The notes beneath the pieces were generated by a model that saw nothing but the letters and a program-made list of their open reading frames with translations, did not search any database and was not told where the DNA came from. Source: Betaproteobacteria bacterium SCN1 (GTDB lineage Bacteria; Pseudomonadota; Gammaproteobacteria; Burkholderiales; Thiobacillaceae). From it: a DNA stretch of 64,000 nucleotides. Position 1 is the first letter of the stretch. Each line of letters opens with the position of its first letter. The stretch covers positions 1 through 64,000 of the forward strand of contig WBSF01000005.1 in the NCBI GenBank assembly GCA_008923315.1, given 5' to 3'. The position numbers and the translations under genes were made by a program. Shown one piece after another: positions 27,415 to 34,957 of this stretch.

Positions 27415-27893
27415 AACGCCTGCACGTCCACGTTGCGGTCGACGATCTCGCCGCCAGCATCCGGTTCTATTCCACGATGTTCGCCAGCGAACCCACCGTT
27501 CAGAAAGCCGATTACGCAAAATGGATGCTCGACGATCCGCGCGTGAACTTCGCCATCTCGGCGCGCGGCGCCCCGCCGGGCCTCAATCACCTGGGCGTGC
27601 AGGTGGAAAACGCCGGGGAACTGGCCGAGATGAACGCGCGCCTGCAGACGCTCGAAGCCGATGTGGTCGAGGAAATGGGTACCGCCTGCTGCTATGCCCG
27701 GTCCAACAAGTATTGGGCGACCGATCCCGCCGGCATTGCCTGGGAGACCTATCACACGCTCGACAGCATCCCGGTGTTCGGCGCGGCGGAAGAAGAGGCC
27801 GCGCGCACCGGTGGCTGCTGCGTGCCCGAGCCCGCCGTGGCCGAGGTCTCGGGCTGCATGCCGGTCAAGGGCAAGCCAGCCGGCTGCTGCTGA
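27411..27893 (+). CDS. arsI: ArsI/CadI family glyoxalase-fold metalloenzyme
   Basis: This 160-residue vicinal-oxygen-chelate protein is of the ArsI/CadI family. ArsI is an iron dioxygenase that cleaves the carbon-arsenic bond of trivalent organoarsenicals. The expected metal ligands can be placed: His5 or His7 near the start, His60 in LNHLGVQVE and a Glu in AGIAWETYH. The vicinal pair Cys93-Cys94 (TACCYA) matches the substrate-binding cysteines of ArsI. The C-terminal 40 residues carry extra Cys pairs (GGCC, GCM, GCC), often seen in this family. Cadmium-related function (CadI) cannot be excluded. Confidence 0.85.
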   Translation: MKRLHVHVAVDDLAASIRFYSTMFASEPTVQKADYAKWMLDDPRVNFAISARGAPPGLNHLGVQVENAGELAEMNARLQTLEADVVEEMGTACCYARSNKYWATDPAGIAWETYHTLDSIPVFGAAEEEAARTGGCCVPEPAVAEVSGCMPVKGKPAGCC

Positions 27894-27913
27894 CTCCGTA
27901 GAAAGGAACGGGC

Positions 27914-28342
27914 GTGAACCGACCCCATACCGTGCTGGTGCTGTGCACCGGCAATTCCTGCCGTTCGCAGATGGCCGAAGTGCTGCTGAACCACGACCTT
28001 GCCGGCCAGGTGCGCGCGCTGTCCGCCGGCACCCAACCGCAGCCCGGAGTCGCCGCCGGCGCGATCGAGGCGCTCAGGCTCGCTGGTCTGGATACCGACG
28101 GCCTGTACCCGAAAGACATCGATGCCGTGATGAACGAGGACATCGACCTCGTCGTGACTGTGTGTGACAACGCGAAGGAGGCGTGCCCCGTCTTCCCCAG
28201 GCCGATTCCGGTGATTCATCTGCCTTTCCACGATCCGCACGGCGAACCACTGGAAAGCTTCCTCGCGGTGCGCGATGACATCCGCAACCGCCTGGTCGGC
28301 GCGGTGCGCGAGAGATTCGGTCTCCAGACAGCCACCCGATAG
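27914..28342 (+). CDS. arsC: arsenate reductase, low-molecular-weight phosphatase type (thioredoxin-coupled class)
   Basis: This 142-residue protein has the phosphatase loop CTGNSCRSQMAE at the N-terminus and the redox pair region VCDNAKEACPVFP. The three cysteines correspond to the catalytic Cys and the disulphide relay of thioredoxin-coupled ArsC, which reduces arsenate to arsenite. It starts with GTG at 27914 behind an AAAGGAACG ribosome-binding site and lies in the arsR-arsI-arsC-arsC2-acr3 series. A glutaredoxin-type ArsC fold is excluded by the phosphatase loop. Confidence 0.9.
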   Translation: MNRPHTVLVLCTGNSCRSQMAEVLLNHDLAGQVRALSAGTQPQPGVAAGAIEALRLAGLDTDGLYPKDIDAVMNEDIDLVVTVCDNAKEACPVFPRPIPVIHLPFHDPHGEPLESFLAVRDDIRNRLVGAVRERFGLQTATR

Positions 28343-28358
28343 CCGCGCGCGAACCGCC

Positions 28359-28856
28359 ATGTCCACATCCGTGTTCAACGTACTGTTCCTGTGCACCGGC
28401 AACTCGGCGCGCTCGATCCTGGCCGAGTCGCTGCTCAACCAACTGGGCAGGGAACGCTTTCGGGCGCATAGCGCCGGCAGCCGTCCGTCGGGCCGGGTCA
28501 ATCCGTTCGCGCTGGAATTGCTGTCGAAAAACCATTTCCCCATCGATGCGCTACGCAGCAAATCCTGGGACGAATTCGCCCAGGCTGATGCGCCGCGCCT
28601 GGATTTCGTCATCACCGTGTGCGACGACGCGGCTGGCGAAGTCTGTCCGGTGTGGCCCGGTCAACCGATGACTGCGCACTGGGGCATTCCCGATCCGGCC
28701 GCGGTGCCGGGGCACGACGACGAGAAGCGCCACGCCTTCGTGCGGGCGATGGAACAGTTGCAGCGCCGCATCTCCATGTTCGTCAGCCTGCCGTTCGCCA
28801 CGCTGGACGGCATGAAGCTCGAGCAGGCCGTGCGTGAAATCGGCAAGCCGGCATGA
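28359..28856 (+). CDS. second arsenate reductase / low-molecular-weight phosphatase
   Basis: This 165-residue paralogue of the preceding gene has loop LCTGNSARSILAES and segment VCDDAAGEVCPVWPG. Here the second cysteine of the loop is replaced by Ala, and the C-terminal region is longer. Proteins like this are annotated as ArsC of the phosphatase family. Two reductases in tandem suggest different electron donors or substrates, but the sequence does not say which. ATG 28359 follows the first arsC by 16 bases. Confidence 0.82.
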   Translation: MSTSVFNVLFLCTGNSARSILAESLLNQLGRERFRAHSAGSRPSGRVNPFALELLSKNHFPIDALRSKSWDEFAQADAPRLDFVITVCDDAAGEVCPVWPGQPMTAHWGIPDPAAVPGHDDEKRHAFVRAMEQLQRRISMFVSLPFATLDGMKLEQAVREIGKPA

Positions 28857-28884
28857 AAATCCCGGTATCCAGACGGGAACCGCG

Positions 28885-29964
28885 ATGAGTGCGCAATGCG
28901 AAGTGACGGGCAAGCGCGCCGCAGGCGCGCCCATGAGTCTGTTCGAACGCTGGCTCACGTTGTGGGTGACGCTGTGCATCGTCGCGGGCGTGCTGCTCGG
29001 GCAATTGCTGCCGGCACCCTTCCAGGCGCTGGGCCGAATGGAGGTTGCGCAGGTGAATCTGCCGGTCGGCCTGCTGATCTGGATCATGATCATTCCCATG
29101 CTGATGAAAATCGACTTTGCCGCGTTGCATCAGGTGAAGTCGCACTGGCGCGGCATCGGCGTCACGCTCTTCGTCAACTGGGCGGTGAAGCCGTTTTCCA
29201 TGGCGTTGCTGGCCTGGCTGTTCATTCGCCATCTGTTTGCGCCGTATCTGCCGGCCGAACAGCTCGACAGCTACGTGGCCGGCCTGATTTTGCTGGCCGC
29301 CGCACCCTGTACCGCGATGGTCTTCGTGTGGAGCCGGCTCACCGGGGGCGACCCGTATTTCACGCTGTCCCAGGTGGCGCTGAACGACGCCATCATGATC
29401 TTTGCTTTCGCACCCATCGTCGGCCTGCTGCTCGGCTTGTCGGCCATCGTCGTGCCGTGGGACACGCTCTTCACCTCGGTGATGCTCTACATTGTCGTGC
29501 CGGTGATCCTCGCGCAGCTCTGGCGCAAGCAACTGTTGAAACGCGGCGGGGCCGTATTCGACGCGGTCATGGCCCGGCTCGGGCAGACCTCGATCCTGGC
29601 GCTGCTCGCGACGCTGGTGTTGCTGTTCGCCTTCCAGGGCGAGGCGATCATCGCACAGCCGCTGATCATCGCTCTGCTCGCCGTGCCTATCCTGATCCAG
29701 GTTTTCTTCAATTCGGCACTGGCCTACTGGCTGAATAGAAAGATCGGCGAGAAACACAGCGTCGCCTGTCCGTCGGCGCTGATCGGAGCGTCCAATTTTT
29801 TCGAGCTGGCAGTCGCGGCGGCGATTGCGCTGTTCGGTTTCGAGTCGGGTGCAGCACTCGCCACTGTCGTCGGTGTGCTGATCGAGGTGCCGGTGATGCT
29901 GCTGGTGGTGAAACTGGTGAATCGAAGCAAGGATTGGTACGAGACCGGTCTGGCGAACCAATAG
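28885..29964 (+). CDS. acr3: ACR3 family arsenite efflux transporter
   Basis: This 359-residue membrane protein with ten helices belongs to the ACR3 (BART superfamily) arsenite permeases. The essential cysteine lies in AAAPCTAMVFVWS, and the second helical hallmark ALNDAIMIFAFAP is present. It exports As(III) produced by the two reductases upstream. The ATG at 28885 begins MSAQCEVTGKR, giving a short cytoplasmic N-terminus. The gene ends ten bases before the metallo-beta-lactamase-fold gene, so the operon probably continues. Confidence 0.95.
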   Translation: MSAQCEVTGKRAAGAPMSLFERWLTLWVTLCIVAGVLLGQLLPAPFQALGRMEVAQVNLPVGLLIWIMIIPMLMKIDFAALHQVKSHWRGIGVTLFVNWAVKPFSMALLAWLFIRHLFAPYLPAEQLDSYVAGLILLAAAPCTAMVFVWSRLTGGDPYFTLSQVALNDAIMIFAFAPIVGLLLGLSAIVVPWDTLFTSVMLYIVVPVILAQLWRKQLLKRGGAVFDAVMARLGQTSILALLATLVLLFAFQGEAIIAQPLIIALLAVPILIQVFFNSALAYWLNRKIGEKHSVACPSALIGASNFFELAVAAAIALFGFESGAALATVVGVLIEVPVMLLVVKLVNRSKDWYETGLANQ

Positions 29965-29974
29965 GAGAAAGACC

Positions 29975-30907
29975 ATGCTGAAACGACAGGCTGTGATTCT
30001 GGCAACGGTGGCGCTCGGCTTCTTTGCGTTGACCGCCCACGCAGAATATCGGCCCGGGGCAGAGCGGGTGATCGATAACGTCTACGCGCTGGTCGGGCCG
30101 CTTGGCCAGCGCAGCGCCGAAAACGACGGCCTGAATGCCAATTTCGGTTTTATCGTCACGCCGGCCGGCGTGATTCTGGTCGACTCCGGGGCCAGCCGGC
30201 TCGGTGCAGAGAAGATCGCCGCCGCCATCGCGGGCGTCACCGACAAACCGGTGCGCTGGGTCGTCAACACCGGCAGCCAGGATCATCGCTGGCTGGGTAA
30301 CGACTATTTCGCCGGCAAGGGCGCCGAGGTGATCGCACTCGCCCGTACCGCGGCGACGCAGGCCGAGTATGCGGCGCAGCAAATGGAAGGCATGCAGCGC
30401 TTTCTCGGCGAACGCATGCGGGGCACGCGGCCATTGCCTGCGCCGAAAGCCCTGCCGGGCGATACGGCCACGCTGGAACTGGGCGGGGAAACGCTGATTC
30501 TGGCGTATACCCATGCGCATTTTCCGGGCGACGCCTGGCTGTGGCTGCCGAAGCGCAATGTGCTTTTCAGCGGCGATCTGGTCTATGTCGACCGCATCCT
30601 CGGCGTATTGCCGTGGTCGAGCGTGAAAAACGGGCAGCAGGCTTTTCATGCGCTCGTCCGGCTCGCACCCGCGCACATCGTTCCCGGCCACGGCCGGGTG
30701 TGCGATCTGAAACGAGCCCAGCGCGACACCGGCGATTACTACGATTTCCTCGCCGAACAGGTGGGAACCGCCGCGCGGGACATGGAGCCGTTGACGGCCA
30801 CGCTCGATCGTTACCAGGACCTGTCCCGCTTCAGGCATCTGTACAACTACGAAGACCTGCATCGCGCCAACATGAGCCGTGCGTTCACCGAATACGAGTC
30901 TCAGTGA
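29975..30907 (+). CDS. periplasmic metallo-beta-lactamase-fold protein with altered zinc motif
   Basis: This 310-residue protein has a signal peptide (residues 1-23, ending AHA) and a metallo-beta-lactamase fold. In the usual HxHxDH motif position it reads VNTGSQDHRWLGN, so the first two histidines are Thr99 and Ser101 and only Asp103-His104 remain. The later ligands appear kept (YTHAHFPGD, FSGDLVY, PGHGRV). It resembles the soluble zinc-hydrolase-like proteins linked to quinoprotein systems. Its place ten bases after acr3, before a terminator, makes it the last gene of the arsenic operon. Reaction unknown. Confidence 0.75.
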   Translation: MLKRQAVILATVALGFFALTAHAEYRPGAERVIDNVYALVGPLGQRSAENDGLNANFGFIVTPAGVILVDSGASRLGAEKIAAAIAGVTDKPVRWVVNTGSQDHRWLGNDYFAGKGAEVIALARTAATQAEYAAQQMEGMQRFLGERMRGTRPLPAPKALPGDTATLELGGETLILAYTHAHFPGDAWLWLPKRNVLFSGDLVYVDRILGVLPWSSVKNGQQAFHALVRLAPAHIVPGHGRVCDLKRAQRDTGDYYDFLAEQVGTAARDMEPLTATLDRYQDLSRFRHLYNYEDLHRANMSRAFTEYESQ

Positions 30908-30930
30908 GCAGTCTGTCCGGGCAAACAAAA

Positions 30931-30956
30931 ACGCCGCGCATCGGGCGGCGTTTTTT
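30931..30956. terminator. bidirectional intrinsic terminator
   Basis: The stem ACGCCGC / GCGGCGT with a 7-base loop is flanked by A5 on the left and T6 on the right, so it can stop the arsenic operon on the plus strand and the tRNA transcript on the minus strand. Confidence 0.85.
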
Positions 30957-30961
30957 ATGGG

Positions 30962-31037
30962 TGGTGCCGGCAATAGGAGTCGAACCTACGACCTTCGCAT
31001 TACGAATGCGCTGCTCTACCAACTGAGCTATGCCGGC
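30962..31037 (-). tRNA. tRNA-Thr (anticodon CGT)
   Basis: The 76-base cloverleaf includes an encoded CCA. The acceptor stem is GCCGGCA/TGCCGGC and the D arm GCTCAGTTGGTAGAGC. The anticodon loop TTCGTAA (anticodon CGT, reading ACG) and the T arm GTAGG-TTCGACT-CCTAT complete it. The body matches the thrW-type threonine tRNA of other proteobacteria. A G-A mismatch sits at the base of the anticodon stem, as in those tRNAs. Confidence 0.97.
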
Positions 31038-31086
31038 GAAAAGGCCCGCGCATTATAGCGAATTCGCTTGTCGCAGGCGTGCGGCG

Positions 31087-31635
31087 TCAGTTCAGCAGAC
31101 TGGAAACCTGGCGCATCAATTCGCTGACGGGCGTGCCGTAGGGCAGGATTCGCACGAGCTTGCCGTGCGAATCGATTACGTAGACGCTCGCGGTGTGGTC
31201 GACGGTATAGGTCGAGCCGTTTGGGACGTAGCGGAACTGCACGCCGTACTGGTCGGCCACCGTGCGCAATTCGTTCTCGCTGCCGGTCAGGGCAAGGATC
31301 TGTTCGCTGAAGTTGCTGATGTAGGGGCCGAGCACGTCGGGCGTGTCGCGCCTGGGATCGACGCTGATGAATATGGGCTGGACCCGCTGGCGTTTGTCGG
31401 CTGGCAGGGCGTCGAGCACCTGCTTGAATTGCAGCAGCTCGGTCGGGCACATCTCGGGACAGAATGTAAACCCGAAGTAGAGCAGCACCACCTTGCCCTG
31501 CATGGACGACAGCGAGACCGGCTCGCCCTTGATGGAATGCAGGGTGAAATCCCCACCCGGCGTCTTGGCGGCGCCGGCCATGGCGCTCAGGCTCAGGATG
31601 AGCCCGGCCAGCAGTATGCGCAGAGCGCCCATCAT
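31087..31635 (-). CDS. SCO1/SenC family copper/thiol protein
   Basis: This 182-residue thioredoxin-fold protein of the SCO family has a signal or anchor segment (residues 1-22), the copper-binding CPEMCP motif and the conserved His in YTVDHTASVYVID. SCO proteins deliver copper to the CuA site of cytochrome oxidase or act as thiol oxidoreductases. The ATG at 31635 has a strong GGAGGAAAG ribosome-binding site and is preferred over upstream codons. No oxidase genes are nearby, so the partner is not visible. The tRNA-Thr gene lies 49 bases downstream on the same strand. Confidence 0.93.
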   Translation of the reverse strand: MMGALRILLAGLILSLSAMAGAAKTPGGDFTLHSIKGEPVSLSSMQGKVVLLYFGFTFCPEMCPTELLQFKQVLDALPADKRQRVQPIFISVDPRRDTPDVLGPYISNFSEQILALTGSENELRTVADQYGVQFRYVPNGSTYTVDHTASVYVIDSHGKLVRILPYGTPVSELMRQVSSLLN

Positions 31636-31789
31636 CGTCTTTCCTCCGGATTTAGGCTTGGACGCCTGGTCAAGCATTAAACATGCCTGTGGGTAAAAGG
31701 CCCGGGTTGCCCTGTCTGCGGGACTTGGGCCGACAGGGCTGTGACAGATGCCGGGCCTGTTTGTTTGGCCGGCGCGGCCGGTGTTTCAT

Positions 31790-31834
31790 TTTCGGGACAG
31801 TTTGTTCCACGTATCGAGCCCGAAAGGCTATAGT
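31790..31834 (+). promoter_or_regulatory. promoter region of the sigma-54-type regulator with nested dyads
   Basis: An outer inverted repeat TTTCGGG (31790-31796) / CCCGAAA (31819-31825) encloses an inner near-palindrome GGGACA-GTT-TGTTCC (31794-31808). A -10-like TATAGT lies at 31829-31834. The dyads overlap the place where a -35 would lie, so self-regulation is plausible. There is no clear -24/-12 sigma-54 promoter here. Confidence 0.4.
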
Positions 31835-31943
31835 GATCAAAATAACGATAGGGGAAAGGCCATGCGTTTCCCCATGAAACCTGTGCGGAGAGCCAGCCTG
31901 TTTGCCTGGCTTGGATGTTGCTTTCGAGAGGGGGCATGTAGCA

Positions 31944-33905
31944 ATGCAAAGGCAAGAAATCTTGGAGCATGTCCGTCAGATCAATGCCGTGGTCGGCCTG
32001 GGCGGCGCGATGGAAACAGCGGAAGTCGTGCCGGCGATCGCGCGTTCCTGGAACCGCTGCGTTCACGATTTCGGTCTCGATCCGGCGCGCGATGAACCGG
32101 TAGTCGTGCTGGACAACCGGGCGCTGAAGGACCGTCGCGAACCGCTCGAACGCCTGTGCGCGATCGCGCAGGGCGAAATGGCCACGCTCTATCAGCAGCT
32201 TGCCGGCTCGGGCTTCTCGGTTCTCCTGACCGATCACGAGGGTGTGGTGCTCGATTTTCTGGGCGACCCCTCGTTTACCGAGACCGCGGCCGAATGTGGC
32301 ATGCGGGCCGGCGCGGTCTGGAGCGAGCGGCACCAGGGCACGAACGGCATGGGCACCTGCGCGATCGAGCAGCGGCCCATCCTGGTCCACCACAACGAAC
32401 ATTTCCTTTCGCGCAACGTCGGACTGACCTGTTCCGCGGCGCCCATATTCGATCACGAAGGCGGCCTGCTGGCGGTGCTGGATGCCTCCAGCTTCTCGCA
32501 CATGGCGCAGCAGCACACGCTGGTGCTGGTCAACATGTCCGCCCAGATGATCGAGAACCGGGCCTTTCTGTGCCGTTTCAGCGACCATTACGCCCTGCGC
32601 TTCCACAGCCGGCCCGAGTTCATCGGCACCCTATGGGAAGGCGCGCTGGCGCTCGACGAGGATGGCACCATCGTCGCGGCCAACCGCAGCGCGCTGTTCC
32701 AGCTGGGTTACAAGCGGCCGGTTGAGATCGTCGGGCGGCAATTGAACGAACTGTTCAATACCGGCATGGCCGCCCTGATCGGGCAGAAAGCCCAGGGCTG
32801 GCTGAATCCCGTACCGCTGTACGAGGCGCGACAGGGCAACCGCTTCTTCGGCTTGATGCGCCTGCCGGAGCGAAAGTCGGCCCCCGCCGCGCCGATCGCC
32901 CGGCGCGCGTCGTCGCCGGCGACGCTGACGAACAGCCCCAAGATGGTGGGGCTCGACGAATTGCAGTTCGGCGACCGCACCATGGAGTACAACGTCCATT
33001 GCGCGCGGCGCGTCATGGACCGCGATATCCCCATCCTGCTGTCCGGCGAGACCGGCACCGGCAAGGAAGTGTTTGCACAGGCCATTCATTTCGCGCAGTC
33101 CGGCGCGGAACGCCCCTTCGTCGCGGTGAACTGTGCTTCGATCCCGGAAACACTGATCGAAAGCGAGCTGTTCGGCTACAAGTCGGGCGCGTTTACCGGT
33201 GCGAGTCGCGAGGGCCGGCGCGGCAAGATTCTCCAGGCCAGCGGCGGTACCCTGTTCCTCGACGAGATCGGCGACATGCCGGTCATGCTGCAGGCCCGGC
33301 TGCTGCGCGTGCTCGAAGAGCGCGAGGTCGTGCCGCTGGGCGGCGAGACCCCGTTCAAGGTGGATATCAAACTGATCAGCGCAACCCACTGCGACCTCAA
33401 GGAGATGGTCGCGGAAGGCCGGTTCCGCGAAGACCTCTATTACCGTTTGCAGGGCATCACGCTGACACTGCCGCCATTGCGCGAGCGTCAGGACAAACGG
33501 GCCCTGATCCATAACATCCTGGCGCTCGAATGCGGCCAGAAAGAAGATGCCGTGCTGAGCGAAGGGGCGCTGCGGCTGCTCGAAAACTACGCCTGGCCGG
33601 GCAATATCCGCCAGCTGCGCAATGCGCTGCGCACGGCGCTGGCCATGCGCGAAGGGCAGGAGATCACCATCTACGATCTTCCCGAGGAGATCAGCCGGGT
33701 GGCGCTGGGCGCGACGCCGGTCGAAAGCGACAAGATGGGCCAGTCCCTGTCTTCGCTCGAGATGGCCGAACGCGACGCCATCCTGCAGAATCTGGAGAAA
33801 TGCCGCTGGAACGTGACGCTGGCGGCGCGGCAGCTGAACATCAGCCGCAATACGCTGTACCGAAAAATGAAAAGTCTCGACATCAGTCTCAACAAGGAAG
33901 AGTGA
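31944..33905 (+). CDS. AcoR-like sigma-54-dependent transcriptional activator
   Basis: This 653-residue enhancer-binding protein has an N-terminal GAF sensor region (about residues 55-210, with ERHQGTNGMGTCA) and a PAS-like segment (about 215-310). The AAA+ domain has Walker A GETGTGKE, the sigma-54-contact loop GAFTGA and Walker B GGTLFLDEIGD. A Fis-type helix-turn-helix ends the protein (VTLAARQLNISRNTLYRKMK). AcoR-type regulators often control alcohol or acetoin oxidation genes. It ends one base before a pterin-synthase gene and so heads the cofactor-biosynthesis operon. The effector is unknown. Confidence 0.92.
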   Translation: MQRQEILEHVRQINAVVGLGGAMETAEVVPAIARSWNRCVHDFGLDPARDEPVVVLDNRALKDRREPLERLCAIAQGEMATLYQQLAGSGFSVLLTDHEGVVLDFLGDPSFTETAAECGMRAGAVWSERHQGTNGMGTCAIEQRPILVHHNEHFLSRNVGLTCSAAPIFDHEGGLLAVLDASSFSHMAQQHTLVLVNMSAQMIENRAFLCRFSDHYALRFHSRPEFIGTLWEGALALDEDGTIVAANRSALFQLGYKRPVEIVGRQLNELFNTGMAALIGQKAQGWLNPVPLYEARQGNRFFGLMRLPERKSAPAAPIARRASSPATLTNSPKMVGLDELQFGDRTMEYNVHCARRVMDRDIPILLSGETGTGKEVFAQAIHFAQSGAERPFVAVNCASIPETLIESELFGYKSGAFTGASREGRRGKILQASGGTLFLDEIGDMPVMLQARLLRVLEEREVVPLGGETPFKVDIKLISATHCDLKEMVAEGRFREDLYYRLQGITLTLPPLRERQDKRALIHNILALECGQKEDAVLSEGALRLLENYAWPGNIRQLRNALRTALAMREGQEITIYDLPEEISRVALGATPVESDKMGQSLSSLEMAERDAILQNLEKCRWNVTLAARQLNISRNTLYRKMKSLDISLNKEE

Positions 33906-33906
33906 A

Positions 33907-34407
33907 TTGCCGTCCACCCCGTTCGTCACCTGGGTCGAGCCTGCCGACCTGGGGTTCAATTCCGCCCATTTCATCACCTACGGCACGGTCTGCGAGAACC
34001 TGCACGGCCATAATTTCCATACGCGCGTGACCGCGCACGGTGAGGACACCGGCGAAGGCTACGTGCTCGATTTCGTCGCGCTCACGCGGCTGGCGGGCGA
34101 GATCTGCGGCACCCTGTCCGACCGCGTCATCCTGCCGGGCACCAGCCCGGTGGTGAAGATCGACGAAGTGGACGGCCTGGTCAAGGTGGAGAGCTTCGGC
34201 AAGCGTTTCTGGATCGAAAAGGAAAGCGCGATCGTGCTGCCGATCGCCAACGCCACCGCCGAGTTGCTGGCCTGGTACATCGGCGAGCGTCTGACCGAGT
34301 CGCTGCGCCGCGAGAATCTGTCGAACGGCGTGCAGTTGCTGGAAGTGGCCGTAGAGGAAGCCGACCGCCAGTGGGGCATCTCGCGCCACCGGCCGCAGCA
34401 TGGCTGA
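33907..34407 (+). CDS. 6-pyruvoyl-tetrahydropterin synthase family protein (H4MPT branch)
   Basis: This 166-residue PTPS-fold protein has an intact zinc site: His in FNSAHF and the pair in NLHGHNF, with the catalytic Cys four residues before (VCENLHGH). PTPS-like proteins act on dihydroneopterin triphosphate derivatives. In H4MPT gene clusters of methylotrophs such a protein is a regular member and probably makes or processes the pterin precursor. It starts with TTG at 33907, one base after the regulator stop, and overlaps the next gene by 8 bases. Exact reaction is inferred. Confidence 0.82.
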   Translation: MPSTPFVTWVEPADLGFNSAHFITYGTVCENLHGHNFHTRVTAHGEDTGEGYVLDFVALTRLAGEICGTLSDRVILPGTSPVVKIDEVDGLVKVESFGKRFWIEKESAIVLPIANATAELLAWYIGERLTESLRRENLSNGVQLLEVAVEEADRQWGISRHRPQHG

Positions 34408-34957
34408 GCCGGACGCGCCGCGCCTGGCCTGGGGGCTGACCGGTTCGGGCCACTATCTGCGCGAAAGCCTGGCGCTCATCGAAACGCTGCCGGACGTGGA
34501 TATCTTCCTTACCCGGGCCGGCGCCGAAGTCCTCAGCATGTACGGCATTCCGCTGAAGTCGCTGCGCGAGCGTCATCGCGTGTTCCAGGATCACACCGCG
34601 AGCAGCGTGCCGGTCGGCTTTCTGTATTCGGGGCATTACCACACGCTGGTGATCGGCCCGGCCACTTCGAACACGGTGGCCAAGTGCGTCGCCGGCATTT
34701 CCGATACGCTCGTCACCAACCTCTACGCGCAGGCCGGCAAGTGCCGCATCCCGAGCATCGTGTTCGCCTGCGACACCGAGCCGACCACGGTCACCGAGGC
34801 GCCCGACCGGATGGTGACCCTGTATCCGCGTCCGGTCGATCTCGAAAACACGCGCCGTCTGGCGGGGTTTCCCGACACGACCGTGGCGGAAACCGTCGAC
34901 GATCTCAAGGCCGCCATCGAGCGGCGACTTGCATGTCTGAACACCTCCTCTTCCTGA
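34400..34957 (+). CDS. flavoprotein, dihydromethanopterin reductase (DmrB-like)
   Basis: This 185-residue flavoprotein of the homo-oligomeric FMN-binding decarboxylase-like fold starts LAWGLTGSGHYLRESL and contains VIGPATSNTVAKCVAGISDTL. It is the archaeal-type flavoprotein that, as DmrB, reduces dihydromethanopterin to H4MPT in methanogens and in some betaproteobacteria. Two CxxC-like cysteines could hold a cluster but are not clearly conserved here. It overlaps the neighbours on both sides, inside an operon of cofactor genes, which supports the H4MPT role. Confidence 0.78.
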   Translation: MAEPDAPRLAWGLTGSGHYLRESLALIETLPDVDIFLTRAGAEVLSMYGIPLKSLRERHRVFQDHTASSVPVGFLYSGHYHTLVIGPATSNTVAKCVAGISDTLVTNLYAQAGKCRIPSIVFACDTEPTTVTEAPDRMVTLYPRPVDLENTRRLAGFPDTTVAETVDDLKAAIERRLACLNTSSS

